A DNA stretch of 64,000 nt from assembly GCA_027533105.1 (NCBI GenBank), contig JAPZTW010000004.1, forward strand, positions 129,001 through 193,000, written 5' to 3'. The notes beneath the pieces were generated by a model. That model saw only the letters and a list, made by a program, of their open reading frames with translations, was not told the origin of the DNA and did not search any database. Both the position numbers and the translations under genes were made by a program. The stretch comes from Sphingomonadaceae bacterium (lineage in GTDB: Bacteria; Pseudomonadota; Alphaproteobacteria; Sphingomonadales; Sphingomonadaceae). Positions 9,775 to 19,527 of the stretch are shown piece after piece (position 1 is the first letter of the stretch; each line of letters opens with the position of its first letter).

Positions 9775-11199
9775 TCAGGCCGGCAGGCCAGAGATCGCCT
9801 TCATTTCCATGAAGTCCTTGAGACCGGCGAGGCCACCTTCGCGGCCGTTGCCGGACTGCTTGTAGCCGCCGAACGGCGCGCCCGGGGTGGGGCCCCAGTT
9901 GTTGATCGCGACCATGCCGGCGCGCAGCTTGCCAGCCACTGCCGCCGCCTTGGCCGGATCGCCGGTGATCGCGGCGGACAGGCCATATTCGGTGGCATTG
10001 GCCAGCTCGATCCCCTGGTCGAGGCTGTCATAGGTCATGATCGTGGCGACCGGACCGAAGATTTCCTCGTTGGCGATGCGCATGTCCGGGGTCACGCCCG
10101 AGAAGACGGTCGGCTGGACATAGTAACCGCGGTTGACCCCGGCGGGCAGGTCGGTGCCGCCGGTTTCCAGCTTGGCACCTTCGTCGATCGCCGACTGGAT
10201 CAGGTCGCGCACCTTGTCATACTGCGCCTTGTTGACCAGCGGGCCGAGGTGATTGCCTTCGGCCATCGGGTCGCCAACCGGGGTGTGCGAGTACATGTTC
10301 TTGTAGAAGGCGACGGCTTCGGCCTCGCGGTCCTTGGCGACCAGCACCTTGGTCGGCGAAATGCACGACTGGCCGGTGTTGACCAGCGGGCCCATGGCGA
10401 CCGGGGCCAGCTGGGTGGCGAAATCGGCATCGGGCAGGACCAGGTTGGGGCTCTTGCCGCCCAGTTCCTGGTGGACGCGCTTGACGGTTGGCGCAGCGGC
10501 GATTGCCACGGCGATCCCGGCGCGGGTCGAGCCGGTGAAGCTGACCATTTCGATGTCCGGGTGGCTGGAGATCGCATTGCCGGTGGTCGGGCCATCGCCC
10601 TGGACCAGGTTGAACACGCCCGGCGGCACGCCGGCAGCGTCCAGGATCTCGGCAAAGATCGCCGCATTGGTCGGGCACTCTTCCGAGGGCTTGAGCACCA
10701 TGGTGTTGCCGGCGGCGAGGGCCGGGGCCACCTTCAGCGCGATCTGGTTGAGCGGCCAGTTCCACGGGGTGATCATGCCGACCACGCCGATCGGTTCATA
10801 GGCCACCTTGTAGCCCGGACCGTCTTCCATGAAGTTGAAGTCCTTGAGCGCGGCGATGGTCGAGAGGAACCCGCCGATCCCGGCGCCGACCTGGGCCGTG
10901 CCGGCGAAGGAGACGGGCGCGCCCATTTCCTCGGCCATTGCGACGGCGAGATCACCCGCGCGCTTCTTGTACTCCTCGACGATCCGGTTCAGCAGCGCCA
11001 GGCGCTCTTCGCGGGTGGTCTGGCTAAAGGTCTTGAAGGCGCGCCGGGCAGCCTTGACCGCCTTGTCGACATCCGCCGCCGTGCCGACCGAGATGACGCA
11101 GCAGGGTTCTTCGGTGGCCGGATTGATCACCTCGCGCCGGGCACCGCCTTCGCTGTCTACCCACTTGCCGTCGATGTAGTGTTGCAGCCGCTCGCGCAT
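9775..11199 (-). CDS. NAD(P)-dependent aldehyde dehydrogenase
   Basis: This 474-residue enzyme of the ALDH superfamily oxidises aldehydes to acids. The start MRERLQHYIDGKWVDS is typical, as is the Rossmann cofactor region (VVGMITPWNWPLNQ, VLKPSEECPTNA, FTGSTRAG). The catalytic pair is the Glu in HQELGGKSPN and Cys279 in NTGQSCISPT. The tail motif is PFGGYKQSGNGREGG. GGGAGA precedes the ATG at 11199, and the longer upstream frame runs into the lysozyme gene and is rejected. The substrate cannot be told from the sequence, and no pathway genes are adjacent. Confidence 0.93.
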   Translation of the reverse strand: MRERLQHYIDGKWVDSEGGARREVINPATEEPCCVISVGTAADVDKAVKAARRAFKTFSQTTREERLALLNRIVEEYKKRAGDLAVAMAEEMGAPVSFAGTAQVGAGIGGFLSTIAALKDFNFMEDGPGYKVAYEPIGVVGMITPWNWPLNQIALKVAPALAAGNTMVLKPSEECPTNAAIFAEILDAAGVPPGVFNLVQGDGPTTGNAISSHPDIEMVSFTGSTRAGIAVAIAAAPTVKRVHQELGGKSPNLVLPDADFATQLAPVAMGPLVNTGQSCISPTKVLVAKDREAEAVAFYKNMYSHTPVGDPMAEGNHLGPLVNKAQYDKVRDLIQSAIDEGAKLETGGTDLPAGVNRGYYVQPTVFSGVTPDMRIANEEIFGPVATIMTYDSLDQGIELANATEYGLSAAITGDPAKAAAVAGKLRAGMVAINNWGPTPGAPFGGYKQSGNGREGGLAGLKDFMEMKAISGLPA

Positions 11200-11284
11200 C
11201 CTCGAATCTCCCTTAATGGATCGATTAAACGCGCGGACAATCGGCATGTCGGCGGTCAATTGCAAGATGCAATCGGTCTGGCGA

Positions 11285-11884
11285 TCACCCGCCGCGATAA
11301 AGCGCCGCCTCGGCCTCGCGGCGGCGGACCAGCCCGGCCAGGCGGCGCCCACCGGCGTTGACCCATTTCCCGAACTCCGCCGCCGCGCCCGCAAAGTCAC
11401 CCGCCTTGTGCAGCCGGGTCAGCGTGGCGCGGGCAATCGCCCCGGTGTTGTAGTGGAAGCTGACCAGGGCATCGAACTGGTGCTGGTTGGCTGGCGCGTC
11501 GCCCAGCGCGCGGGCCACGTCGGCGGCATAGCGGGCAAGATCCGCTTCCAGCCGGGCATCGCATTCGGCCTGGGTCCAGATCGTGCCGGGGGCGATGCGC
11601 CCGCCGGTCACATGACAGGCTCCGGTCGCGCCCCAGCCGATGGTCCAGGGATCGCCGCCCGTGCCGGGATCGGGGTAGGCTTCGAACCGGCCATCCGGGC
11701 GTTTTCGGGCGCAGCCTTCGAACTGCTTGATCAACGCGATCCCGGCCGGGCCGATCCGCTGTGGACCACATGGACCACTGTCCAGGGCAGAATTAATGGC
11801 CTGGTCCAGACCGGCCACTTCGGCCCGGGTGAAGCCGCGGCCGAGCATCTGCCGAACAGCGTCGAAAATTGCCTTGCGGTCCAT
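11285..11884 (-). CDS. GH24 phage-type lysozyme (solitary)
   Basis: This 199-residue protein opens with MDRKAIFDAVRQMLGRGFTR, a short helical segment also familiar in front of Sphingomonad lysozymes, and then the T4-type lysozyme core. The catalytic Glu is in IKQFEGC, and the Asp and Thr in FEAYPDPGTGGDPWTIGWG. NQHQFDALVSFHYNTG follows as expected. No signal peptide is seen, so release would need a holin or lysis, yet no holin, endopeptidase or other phage gene is nearby. GGAGGC lies upstream of the ATG at 11884. A 23-base repeat sits in the linker between the helix segment and the catalytic domain. Confidence 0.9.
   Translation of the reverse strand: MDRKAIFDAVRQMLGRGFTRAEVAGLDQAINSALDSGPCGPQRIGPAGIALIKQFEGCARKRPDGRFEAYPDPGTGGDPWTIGWGATGACHVTGGRIAPGTIWTQAECDARLEADLARYAADVARALGDAPANQHQFDALVSFHYNTGAIARATLTRLHKAGDFAGAAAEFGKWVNAGGRRLAGLVRRREAEAALYRGG
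11761..11783 (-). repeat. 23-base repeat, copy 2 (inside the lysozyme gene)
   Basis: This is an exact reverse complement of 4956-4978. It falls within the lysozyme coding sequence and encodes part of the linker DSGPCGPQ. Identity stops at both ends of the 23 bases, so it is a short discrete unit and not part of a longer duplication. Confidence 0.8.
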
Positions 11885-11965
11885 CGTTGTTGCCTCCGTT
11901 TGCAGTGAGGCCAAGCGAATAGGCACGAAGCCGCGCAGTAGGAAAATGCTTTGTGTTCAGCGCCA

Positions 11966-11999
11966 AAGCGAAAGGGCGCCCGGATCGCTCCGGACGCCC
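11966..11999 (-). terminator. Intrinsic terminator of glnA
   Basis: On the minus strand, about 27 bases beyond the glnA stop, GGGCGTCCGGA and TCCGGGCGCCC pair around AGCGA (hairpin 11974-11999) and are followed by TTTCGCTTT. The GC-rich stem and T-rich tail fit Rho-independent termination of the glnB-glnA transcript. Confidence 0.7.
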
Positions 12000-12026
12000 C
12001 CTCGGTGAACCAATCCAGCGTCTGGA

Positions 12027-13436
12027 TCAGAGGCTGTAGTACATGTCGAACTCGACCGGCGACGGGGTGGTTTCCCAGCGCATCACTTCCGGCCACTTCA
12101 GCTCGATGTAGGCATCGATCTGGTCCTTGGTGAAGACGCCGCCCTGCAGCAGGAAGTCGTGATCGGCTTCAAGCGATTCCAGGGCTTCGCGCAGCGAACC
12201 GCACACGGTCGGCACCTGGGCCAGTTCGGCCGGGGGCAGATCATAGAGGTTCTTGTCCATGGCTTCGCCCGGGTGGATCTTGTTCTTGATCCCGTCGAGA
12301 CCGGCCATCAGCAGCGCCGCATAGCACAGGTAGGGGTTGGCCATTGCGTCGGGGAAGCGGAATTCCACGCGCTTGGCCTTGTCACCGGCGCCATAGGGGA
12401 TGCGGCACGAGGCCGAGCGGTTGCGGGCCGAATAGGCCAGCAGCACCGGGGCTTCGTAACCCGGAACCAGGCGCTTGTAGCTGTTGGTGGTCGGGTTGGT
12501 GAAGGCGTTAAGCGCCTTGGCGTGCTTGATCACGCCGCCGATGAAGTACAGGCACATGTCCGACAGGCCGGCATAGCCGTTCCCGGCGAACAGCGGCTTG
12601 CCGCCATCCCAGATCGAGATGTGGGTGTGCATGCCCGAACCGTTATCGGTCTTGATCGGCTTGGGCATGAAGGTTGCGGTCTTGCCATAGGCCTGGGCGA
12701 CCTGCTGCACGACATACTTGTAGACCTGCATGCGGTCGGCGGTCTGCACCAGGGTGCCGAAGGTCAGGCCCAGCTCGTGCTGGGCGCTGGCGACTTCGTG
12801 GTGGTGCTTGTCGCAGGGCAGGCCCATTTCGAGCATGGTCGAAACCATTTCGCCACGGATGTCGACGCAGGAGTCGACCGGGGCGACCGGGAAGTAGCCA
12901 CCCTTGGCGCGCGGACGGTGCGCCAGGTTGCCGCCTTCGTATTCCTTGTTCGAATTGGTCGGCAGCTCGATATCGTCGATGCTGAAGCCGTTGCCGTTGT
13001 AGCCATCGTAGAAGCGCACGTCGTCGAACAGGAAGAATTCGGCTTCCGGACCGACATAGACGGTGTCACCGATGCCGGTGGTCTTCAGGTAGCTTTCGGC
13101 GCGCTTGGCGGTCGAACGCGGGTCGCGGCCATAGAGGTCGCCGGTCGACGGCTCGACGATGTCGCAGGTGATGATCATCATCGGGGTGGCGCTGAACGGA
13201 TCGATGAAGACCGAGTCCAGGTCCGGCTTCAGGATCATGTCGGATTCGTTGATGGCCTTCCAGCCTTCGATCGACGAACCGTCGAACATCAGGCCGTCTT
13301 CCAGCTCGTCCTCGCCCATCACGTGCGCGCACATGGTGAGGTGCTGCCACTTGCCCTTCGGATCGGTGAAGCGCAGATCGACCCACTCGATCTCTTCTTC
13401 CTTGATCCGCTTGATGATGTCCTTTGCCTTGCTCAT
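12027..13436 (-). CDS. glnA: Glutamine synthetase type I
   Basis: This dodecameric GSI enzyme makes glutamine from glutamate, ammonia and ATP. Its 469 residues match the family. Visible signatures are [10 protein letters not shown] near residue 50, the metal site in [12 protein letters not shown], the ATP/glutamate loop [14 protein letters not shown], and [11 protein letters not shown]. Tyr398 in [10 protein letters not shown] is the adenylylation site, so the enzyme should be switched by GlnE. AGGAAG precedes the ATG at 13436. It lies 169 bases downstream of glnB on the same strand, a standard alphaproteobacterial pair under nitrogen control. Confidence 0.97.
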   Translation of the reverse strand: MSKAKDIIKRIKEEEIEWVDLRFTDPKGKWQHLTMCAHVMGEDELEDGLMFDGSSIEGWKAINESDMILKPDLDSVFIDPFSATPMMIITCDIVEPSTGDLYGRDPRSTAKRAESYLKTTGIGDTVYVGPEAEFFLFDDVRFYDGYNGNGFSIDDIELPTNSNKEYEGGNLAHRPRAKGGYFPVAPVDSCVDIRGEMVSTMLEMGLPCDKHHHEVASAQHELGLTFGTLVQTADRMQVYKYVVQQVAQAYGKTATFMPKPIKTDNGSGMHTHISIWDGGKPLFAGNGYAGLSDMCLYFIGGVIKHAKALNAFTNPTTNSYKRLVPGYEAPVLLAYSARNRSASCRIPYGAGDKAKRVEFRFPDAMANPYLCYAALLMAGLDGIKNKIHPGEAMDKNLYDLPPAELAQVPTVCGSLREALESLEADHDFLLQGGVFTKDQIDAYIELKWPEVMRWETTPSPVEFDMYYSL

Positions 13437-13488
13437 TGGTCTTCCTTTTTAGCTTCCCCGGCAGCGGAGCGGGCGGGGCCTTTCGTTT

Positions 13489-13583
13489 CCCCTCCCGCCC
13501 CGCGGGAGGGGTTAAGGGAGGGCTTTTTGCGGTTGGGTTCGGGTAACTTTCCCTCCCCCGGCCCCTCCCGCCAGCGGGAGGGG
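13489..13583. repeat. Two GGGAGGGG palindromes between glnB and glnA
   Basis: Two copies of CCCCTCCCGC / GCGGGAGGGG, each a perfect 10-base-pair stem, lie at 13489-13511 (loop of 3) and 13562-13583 (loop of 2). They are separated by GTTAAGGGAGGGCTTTTTG and related sequence. Such GC palindromes are common interspersed elements in Sphingomonad intergenic regions. Here they could attenuate transcription between glnB and glnA or protect the glnB message. Confidence 0.75.
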
Positions 13584-13605
13584 GGACTAAAGAACTTCGT
13601 GTGTC

Positions 13606-14013
<408 letters not shown>

Positions 14014-14031
14014 TCATCGCCTGCCCGATCC

Positions 14032-14047
14032 TTCAAGAATCGTGCCA
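14032..14047 (-). promoter_or_regulatory. Candidate sigma-54 promoter for glnB-glnA
   Basis: The minus strand reads TGGCACG-ATTC-TTGAA, matching the -24/-12 consensus TGGCACG-N4-TTGCW with correct spacing and a single key deviation (A for C in the -12 element). It lies about 90 bases upstream of the glnB GTG, where nitrogen-regulated promoters of glnBA are usually found. An NtrC binding pair was not clearly identified. Confidence 0.5.
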
Positions 14048-14206
14048 GCATCGATGAACCCGGCCTAGGACATGGCTGCGCGGTGCGAAAGTGCGGAATC
14101 GCAACAATTGAATCTTGCGAGTCGTTCGCGTGAAATTTTCGAGAAGCGTGCGCGGCAGCAGGCTTGCCTGATTTTTCAGCAGGCGCTGCCTAAATTTTGA
14201 GCAGGG

Positions 14207-15130
14207 CTAGAGGTTGAGGCCCGCCGTCTCGTCCAGCCCCGCCATCAGGTTGAGGCTCTGCACCGCAGCCCCGCTGGCCCCCTTGCCGAGGTTGTCGAGC
14301 CGGGCAATGAGCCGCGCCTGCGATCCGTCCTTCGCCCCGAACACCCACAGGTCCAGCCGGTCGCTGGGCTGCATCGAGCGGCGCAGCAGCAGTTCGTCCT
14401 GTGGCTCGTCGTGGACGGTCACCACCTTGCTGCCGGCGTAGAATTCGACCAGCGCGAGGCGCAGCACTTCCGGCGATCCGGCCATCGGCATCACGCTCAG
14501 CGGCAGGGGCACTTCGACCACCATGCCGCGGTGCGCGTCGATCACCGCGGGGGCGAACAGCGGCGGGTGGGCGAGGGCGGCATAGCGCTGCATCTCGGGC
14601 ACGTGCTTGTGCCCCAGCGCGAGGCCATAGGCGCGGAACGCGATGTCGCCATCGTCCTCGAACCGCTGGATCAGCGCCTTGCCGCCGCCCGAGTAACCGG
14701 ACACGGCATTGACGGTATAGGGCCAGTCGGCGGGCAGCAGCCCGGCACGGACCAGCGGGGCGACCAGCGCCAGGAAGCCGGTGGGATAGCAGCCGGGATT
14801 GCTGACCCGCGTCGCCCCGGCAATCGCCTCGCGCCCGGTCAGTTCGGGAAAGCCATAGGTCCAGCCATCCGCCACGCGGTGCGCGCTGGAGGCATCGATG
14901 ATCCGCACGGCCGATCCTTCGGCCAGGGCAACCGCTTCGCGCGCGGCATCGTCGGGCAGGCACAGCACGGCGAAGTCGGCACTGTGATAGGCATCGCGGC
15001 GTGCGCCAAGATCCTTGCGCGCGTCGTCATCGAGGATCAGCAGATCGAATTCGGGACGCGGGGAGAGCCGCTCGACGATTTCGAGACCGGTGGTGCCGAC
15101 CGCCCCGTCGATGAAGACCCGCAAGGCCAC
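14207..15130 (-). CDS. argC: N-acetyl-gamma-glutamyl-phosphate reductase, class 2
   Basis: ArgC performs the NADPH-dependent third step of arginine synthesis. The 307-residue length and the sequence fit the shorter class 2 enzymes: a VFIDGAVGTTGLEI nucleotide loop at residues 5-18, catalytic Cys114 in RVSNPGCYPTGF, and GYSGGGKA plus GHKHVPEM further on. The GTG at 15130 directly follows the stop of the upstream SH3-like gene with no gap, so translation is coupled. It is the last gene of a pepA-like/SH3/argC group. No other arg gene is in the window. Confidence 0.93.
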   Translation of the reverse strand: MALRVFIDGAVGTTGLEIVERLSPRPEFDLLILDDDARKDLGARRDAYHSADFAVLCLPDDAAREAVALAEGSAVRIIDASSAHRVADGWTYGFPELTGREAIAGATRVSNPGCYPTGFLALVAPLVRAGLLPADWPYTVNAVSGYSGGGKALIQRFEDDGDIAFRAYGLALGHKHVPEMQRYAALAHPPLFAPAVIDAHRGMVVEVPLPLSVMPMAGSPEVLRLALVEFYAGSKVVTVHDEPQDELLLRRSMQPSDRLDLWVFGAKDGSQARLIARLDNLGKGASGAAVQSLNLMAGLDETAGLNL

Positions 15131-15524
15131 CTAGTCTTCCAGTGCCTCGACCGGCAGGTAGCCGACAAAGCCATCCTCGCCGACCTGGCCCCAGGCCCAG
15201 CCGCCGGTCACGTCGAGCACGTTGAACATGGTTCCGCCCGCCAGCGCCTCGCGCACCTCGGCATCGGCCTTGTTGGCGGCCAGCAGATTGGCGCCCGCGG
15301 CCACCACCTTGCGCGGCATTGGCACGGCATAGTGCGGCACGAAGCAGCGGCCCGCGAGGCGGATATGCGCCAGGTCGCCGCGCACCGGCCAATGCGCGGC
15401 ATCAAGCTTTTCGGCCGGGCCGTTGAGGCCATACTGGCCCTCTGGAATGGCGGTTACGGTCAAAGGTTGCTGCCCCGAAAACTGGAAGACCGGGCGATTA
15501 GCGCCGGATGCGCCGTGGAGCAAG

Positions 15525-15532
<8 letters not shown>
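15131..15532 (-). CDS. Small bacterial SH3-domain protein
   Basis: The 133-residue product resembles the N-terminal SH3-like half of NlpC/P60 peptidases. An early segment, DLAHIRLAGRCFVPHYAVPM, is followed by ALAGGTMFNVLDVTGGWAWGQVGEDGFVGYLPVEAL, the typical SH3b strand order. No Cys-His-His peptidase domain follows, because the gene ends at TAG. The ATG at 15532 lies inside the last codons of the upstream aminopeptidase gene, an 8-base overlap. It may be the detached SH3 part of a two-domain NlpC/P60 enzyme, or a binding module in its own right. Confidence 0.75.
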
Positions 15533-16907
<1,375 letters not shown>

Positions 16908-16961
16908 GATCAAGGCTCATAGCCGCGCAGCGGCGCCGGGTGCGAGAGGAAAATCGGAACA

Positions 16962-17804
16962 ATGCGCCAGCTTGTCATGCCTGTTGCCACTGGTTTCCTC
17001 GCGCTCATGCTGGCCGGATGCACACCTGACCGGCCCGACAAGGCCGAGCAGCCCGAGGCAAAGCAGCCGACTTTCGTCGAAGCCGCCGAAGCCACGGCCG
17101 ATGCGGCAGCCAGCGCGGCCGCCAGCGAAACCCCGTCACCCGCCGCCAGCGCGCGCGCCCTTTCCGAGCGGACCCGGGCCTTCGAGTTCGAATATGCCTA
17201 TCCGGCAGCGGCGGCGGCGATCCCGGACCTGGTGGTCGAACTGGAGGCTGATCTTGCGCGCCAGCGGCGCGAACTGGCCCGCATCGCCCCGCGCCCTGAG
17301 GCCGGCGAACGGCCGATCCCCTATGCCAAATCCGTGCAATGGGACGTGGTAACCGAACTGCCCGGCTGGCTGAGCCTGTCGGCCGCAGTCTACGCCGACA
17401 CCGGCGGGGCGCACCCCAATCGCTGGTCGCAGGCGCTGCTGTGGGACAAGGCCGCGGGCAAGAGCCGCAAGGCCACCGACCTGTTCGTTTCCGGCGCGGC
17501 CTTGGCCGAGGCGATCCGCCAGCCCTTCTGCCGCGCGCTCAACCGCGAACGCGCGGCCCGGCGCGGCGAGGTCGTGCGCGGCGACAGCGGCGAGATGTTC
17601 GACGAATGCATCGATCCGACGCGTTCGACCGTGATCCTCGGTTCATCCAATCGCCAGCAGTTCGACCGGATCGGGGTGCTGATCGCCCCCTATGAAGCCG
17701 GGTCCTATGCCGAAGGGGATTACGAGATCACCCTGCCCGTCACCCGCGCGGTCCTGGCGGTGGTGAAGCCGCAATACCGCGCGGTCTTCGCCCCCGGTCG
17801 CTAA
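16962..17804 (+). CDS. Lipoprotein with DUF4163/DUF3298-like (RsiV-type) domain
   Basis: The 280-residue protein has a lipobox (LMLAGC, Cys20), so it is lipid-anchored. An Ala-rich linker (about 40-70) leads to a domain with FEFEYAYPAAAAAIPDLV, LSLSAAVYADTGGAHPNRW, LLWDKAAGKSRKATDLF and a C-terminal IGVLIAPYEAGSYAEGDYEITLPV. The GGAHPN motif and the final strand are typical of DUF4163/DUF3298 proteins, a group that includes the lysozyme-binding anti-sigma factor RsiV. No sigma factor is nearby, so a lysozyme-inhibitor or envelope role is only a possibility. Confidence 0.8.
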   Translation: MRQLVMPVATGFLALMLAGCTPDRPDKAEQPEAKQPTFVEAAEATADAAASAAASETPSPAASARALSERTRAFEFEYAYPAAAAAIPDLVVELEADLARQRRELARIAPRPEAGERPIPYAKSVQWDVVTELPGWLSLSAAVYADTGGAHPNRWSQALLWDKAAGKSRKATDLFVSGAALAEAIRQPFCRALNRERAARRGEVVRGDSGEMFDECIDPTRSTVILGSSNRQQFDRIGVLIAPYEAGSYAEGDYEITLPVTRAVLAVVKPQYRAVFAPGR

Positions 17805-17856
17805 GCGCCGCGGCACCACTCGCTTTTTCGCACCGGCGCGCCTATATGGCCGGGCG

Positions 17857-18684
17857 ATGACTCAATACCAGGTAGTGACCGGAACCGAGGCCGTCCTGCG
17901 CGACGGCACGATCAAGCTCCACGGGCCCGCGGGCTTCGAGGGGATGCGCCGCGCCGGGCGGCTGGCCGCCGAAATCCTCGATGCGCTGGTGCCGCATGTG
18001 CAGCCGGGCGTCTCGACCCAGCACCTCGACGATCTCGTCCGGCAGATGACGCTGGATGGTGGCGCGGTCCCGGCGACGCTGGGATATCGCGGCTATACCC
18101 ATTCGTGCTGCATCTCGATCAATCACGTGGTCTGCCACGGCATCCCTTCGGACAAGGTGCTGAAGGACGGGGATATTGTGAACATCGATGTCACCCCGCT
18201 GCTCGATGGCTGGCACGGCGATACCAGCCGGATGTACCTGGTCGGCGATGTGCCGCTGAAGGCGCGGCGGCTGGTCGACGTGACGCACGAATGCCTGATG
18301 CTGGGGATCGAGGCGGCGAGCCGTCCCGGCGCGCGCCTTGGCGATATCGGCGCCGCGATCCAGGCCCATGCCGAACGCCAGCGCTATGGCGTAGTGCGCG
18401 AATTCTGCGGCCATGGCCTGGGCCGCCTGTTCCACGATGCGCCCGAAGTGGTCCACGCCGCCCGCGCCGGGACCGGGCCGGAACTGAAGCCCGGCATGTT
18501 CTTCACGATCGAACCGATGATCAACCTCGGCAAGCCGGGGGTGAAGGTGCTGGAAGACGGCTGGACGGCCGTGACCCGCGACCGCTCGCTTTCCGCCCAG
18601 TTCGAACACTCGATCGGGATCACCGAGAGCGGCGTGGAGATCTTCACCAAGTCGCCCAAGGGGCTGGACAAGCCGCCTTACTGA
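17857..18684 (+). CDS. map: Methionine aminopeptidase, type I
   Basis: Map removes initiator methionine from nascent proteins. All metal ligands are present in the 275-residue product: Asp111, Asp122, His186, Glu219 and Glu250, together with His94 that contacts the substrate. The N-terminus (to about 20) is slightly extended relative to E. coli Map. The gene stands alone between the lipoprotein gene and an intergenic inverted-repeat element. Confidence 0.96.
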   Translation: MTQYQVVTGTEAVLRDGTIKLHGPAGFEGMRRAGRLAAEILDALVPHVQPGVSTQHLDDLVRQMTLDGGAVPATLGYRGYTHSCCISINHVVCHGIPSDKVLKDGDIVNIDVTPLLDGWHGDTSRMYLVGDVPLKARRLVDVTHECLMLGIEAASRPGARLGDIGAAIQAHAERQRYGVVREFCGHGLGRLFHDAPEVVHAARAGTGPELKPGMFFTIEPMINLGKPGVKVLEDGWTAVTRDRSLSAQFEHSIGITESGVEIFTKSPKGLDKPPY

Positions 18685-18708
18685 TTGCGGCGAAGCCGCG
18701 AGAATTCC

Positions 18709-18863
18709 TCACGCAAAGACGCAAAGACGCAAAGACGCGAAGATCGAGCGCTTGGCGGTGAAGCCGCTCTCATCAAATCGGCCGTCGGAAAAGACCCAAA
18801 CTGGCTAAACGACTAAGCCTGCGGCTCGGCGCAACATCTTCGCGTCTTTGCGTCTTCGCGTGA
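18709..18863. repeat. Inverted pair of ACGCAAAG-type tandem repeats
   Basis: Left arm 18709-18744 is TCACGCAAAG followed by further ACGCAAAG octamers and CGAAGAT. Right arm 18836-18863 reads, in reverse complement, TCACGCGAAG-ACGCAAAG-ACGCGAAGAT. The arms match except that the left one has one extra octamer and a few A/G changes. They enclose 91 bases between map and ccmB without a gene. Similar CGCAAAGACGCAAAG strings recur as dispersed intergenic repeats in many genomes. Confidence 0.8.
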
Positions 18864-18870
18864 GAACCCT

Positions 18871-19527
18871 TTATCCTCTTCCGCTCCTGATCGCAGCACC
18901 GGCTGCAAAGGGCGTGATCGCCACCAGTACCAGACTGCACGCGGCGGTCAGGGCCAGGCCCGCTTCACCGCCCGTGGCGAGGCTTCCGGCACCGAACACC
19001 AGCAGCGGCACGGCCAGCGGGATTACCAGCAGCCCGCCCAAGGCCGCTCCACCGCGCAGGCCGGCAGTCAGCGCCGCAACCAGTACGCCCAGCGCGGCAA
19101 GGCCCGGCGTTCCCGCCAGTAGGCCAAGCTCCACCGTCTTGAGCGTTGCCGCATCGATCCCGACCAGCGCCGAGGCGGGCAGGGCGGCCAGCAGCAGCGC
19201 CGGGGCAAAGCTCAGCCAGTGGGCGACCATCCGGGCGGTCATCGCCAGTTCCTCGCTGATCCCGCGCAGCGCCAGCTGATCGAACAGCCCCAGTTCCAGG
19301 TCCGGTTCGACCAGCCGGTCGAGCGGCAGGATCGCAGCGAGCAGCGCGGCGATCCACAGCACCCCGCCGCCAGTCCGTGCCAGGACCGGCGCATCGGGGC
19401 CGACCGCGAAGGGATAAAGCATCGCCACGGCCAGGAAGAACAGGATCGGCAGCAGTGTCGCCCCGCGCCGTTCGCCGCCCAGCAGCAGGCCGAGGTCACG
19501 GCGCAGCAGGGAGAGGAACACGCTCAT
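18871..19527 (-). CDS. ccmB: Haem exporter protein CcmB
   Basis: CcmB is the membrane subunit of the CcmAB transporter needed for cytochrome c maturation (system I), where it helps release holo-CcmE. The 218-residue product has six hydrophobic segments and the family opening FLSLLRRDLGLLLGGERRGA, with the conserved PILFFLAVAMLYPFAVGPD and PLDRLVEPDLELGLFDQLAL. Its ATG overlaps the ccmA stop by 4 bases. The remaining ccm genes are not in the window. Confidence 0.93.
   Translation of the reverse strand: MSVFLSLLRRDLGLLLGGERRGATLLPILFFLAVAMLYPFAVGPDAPVLARTGGGVLWIAALLAAILPLDRLVEPDLELGLFDQLALRGISEELAMTARMVAHWLSFAPALLLAALPASALVGIDAATLKTVELGLLAGTPGLAALGVLVAALTAGLRGGAALGGLLVIPLAVPLLVFGAGSLATGGEAGLALTAACSLVLVAITPFAAGAAIRSGRG

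Noticed and set aside
11285..11884. Lysozyme gene considered as a prophage marker
   Set aside because: Neighbours are an aldehyde dehydrogenase gene and glnA, and no other phage gene is seen within the window.
18709..18744. Tandem ACGCAAAG units considered as a CRISPR array
   Set aside because: Units are contiguous octamers without spacers and no cas genes are present.
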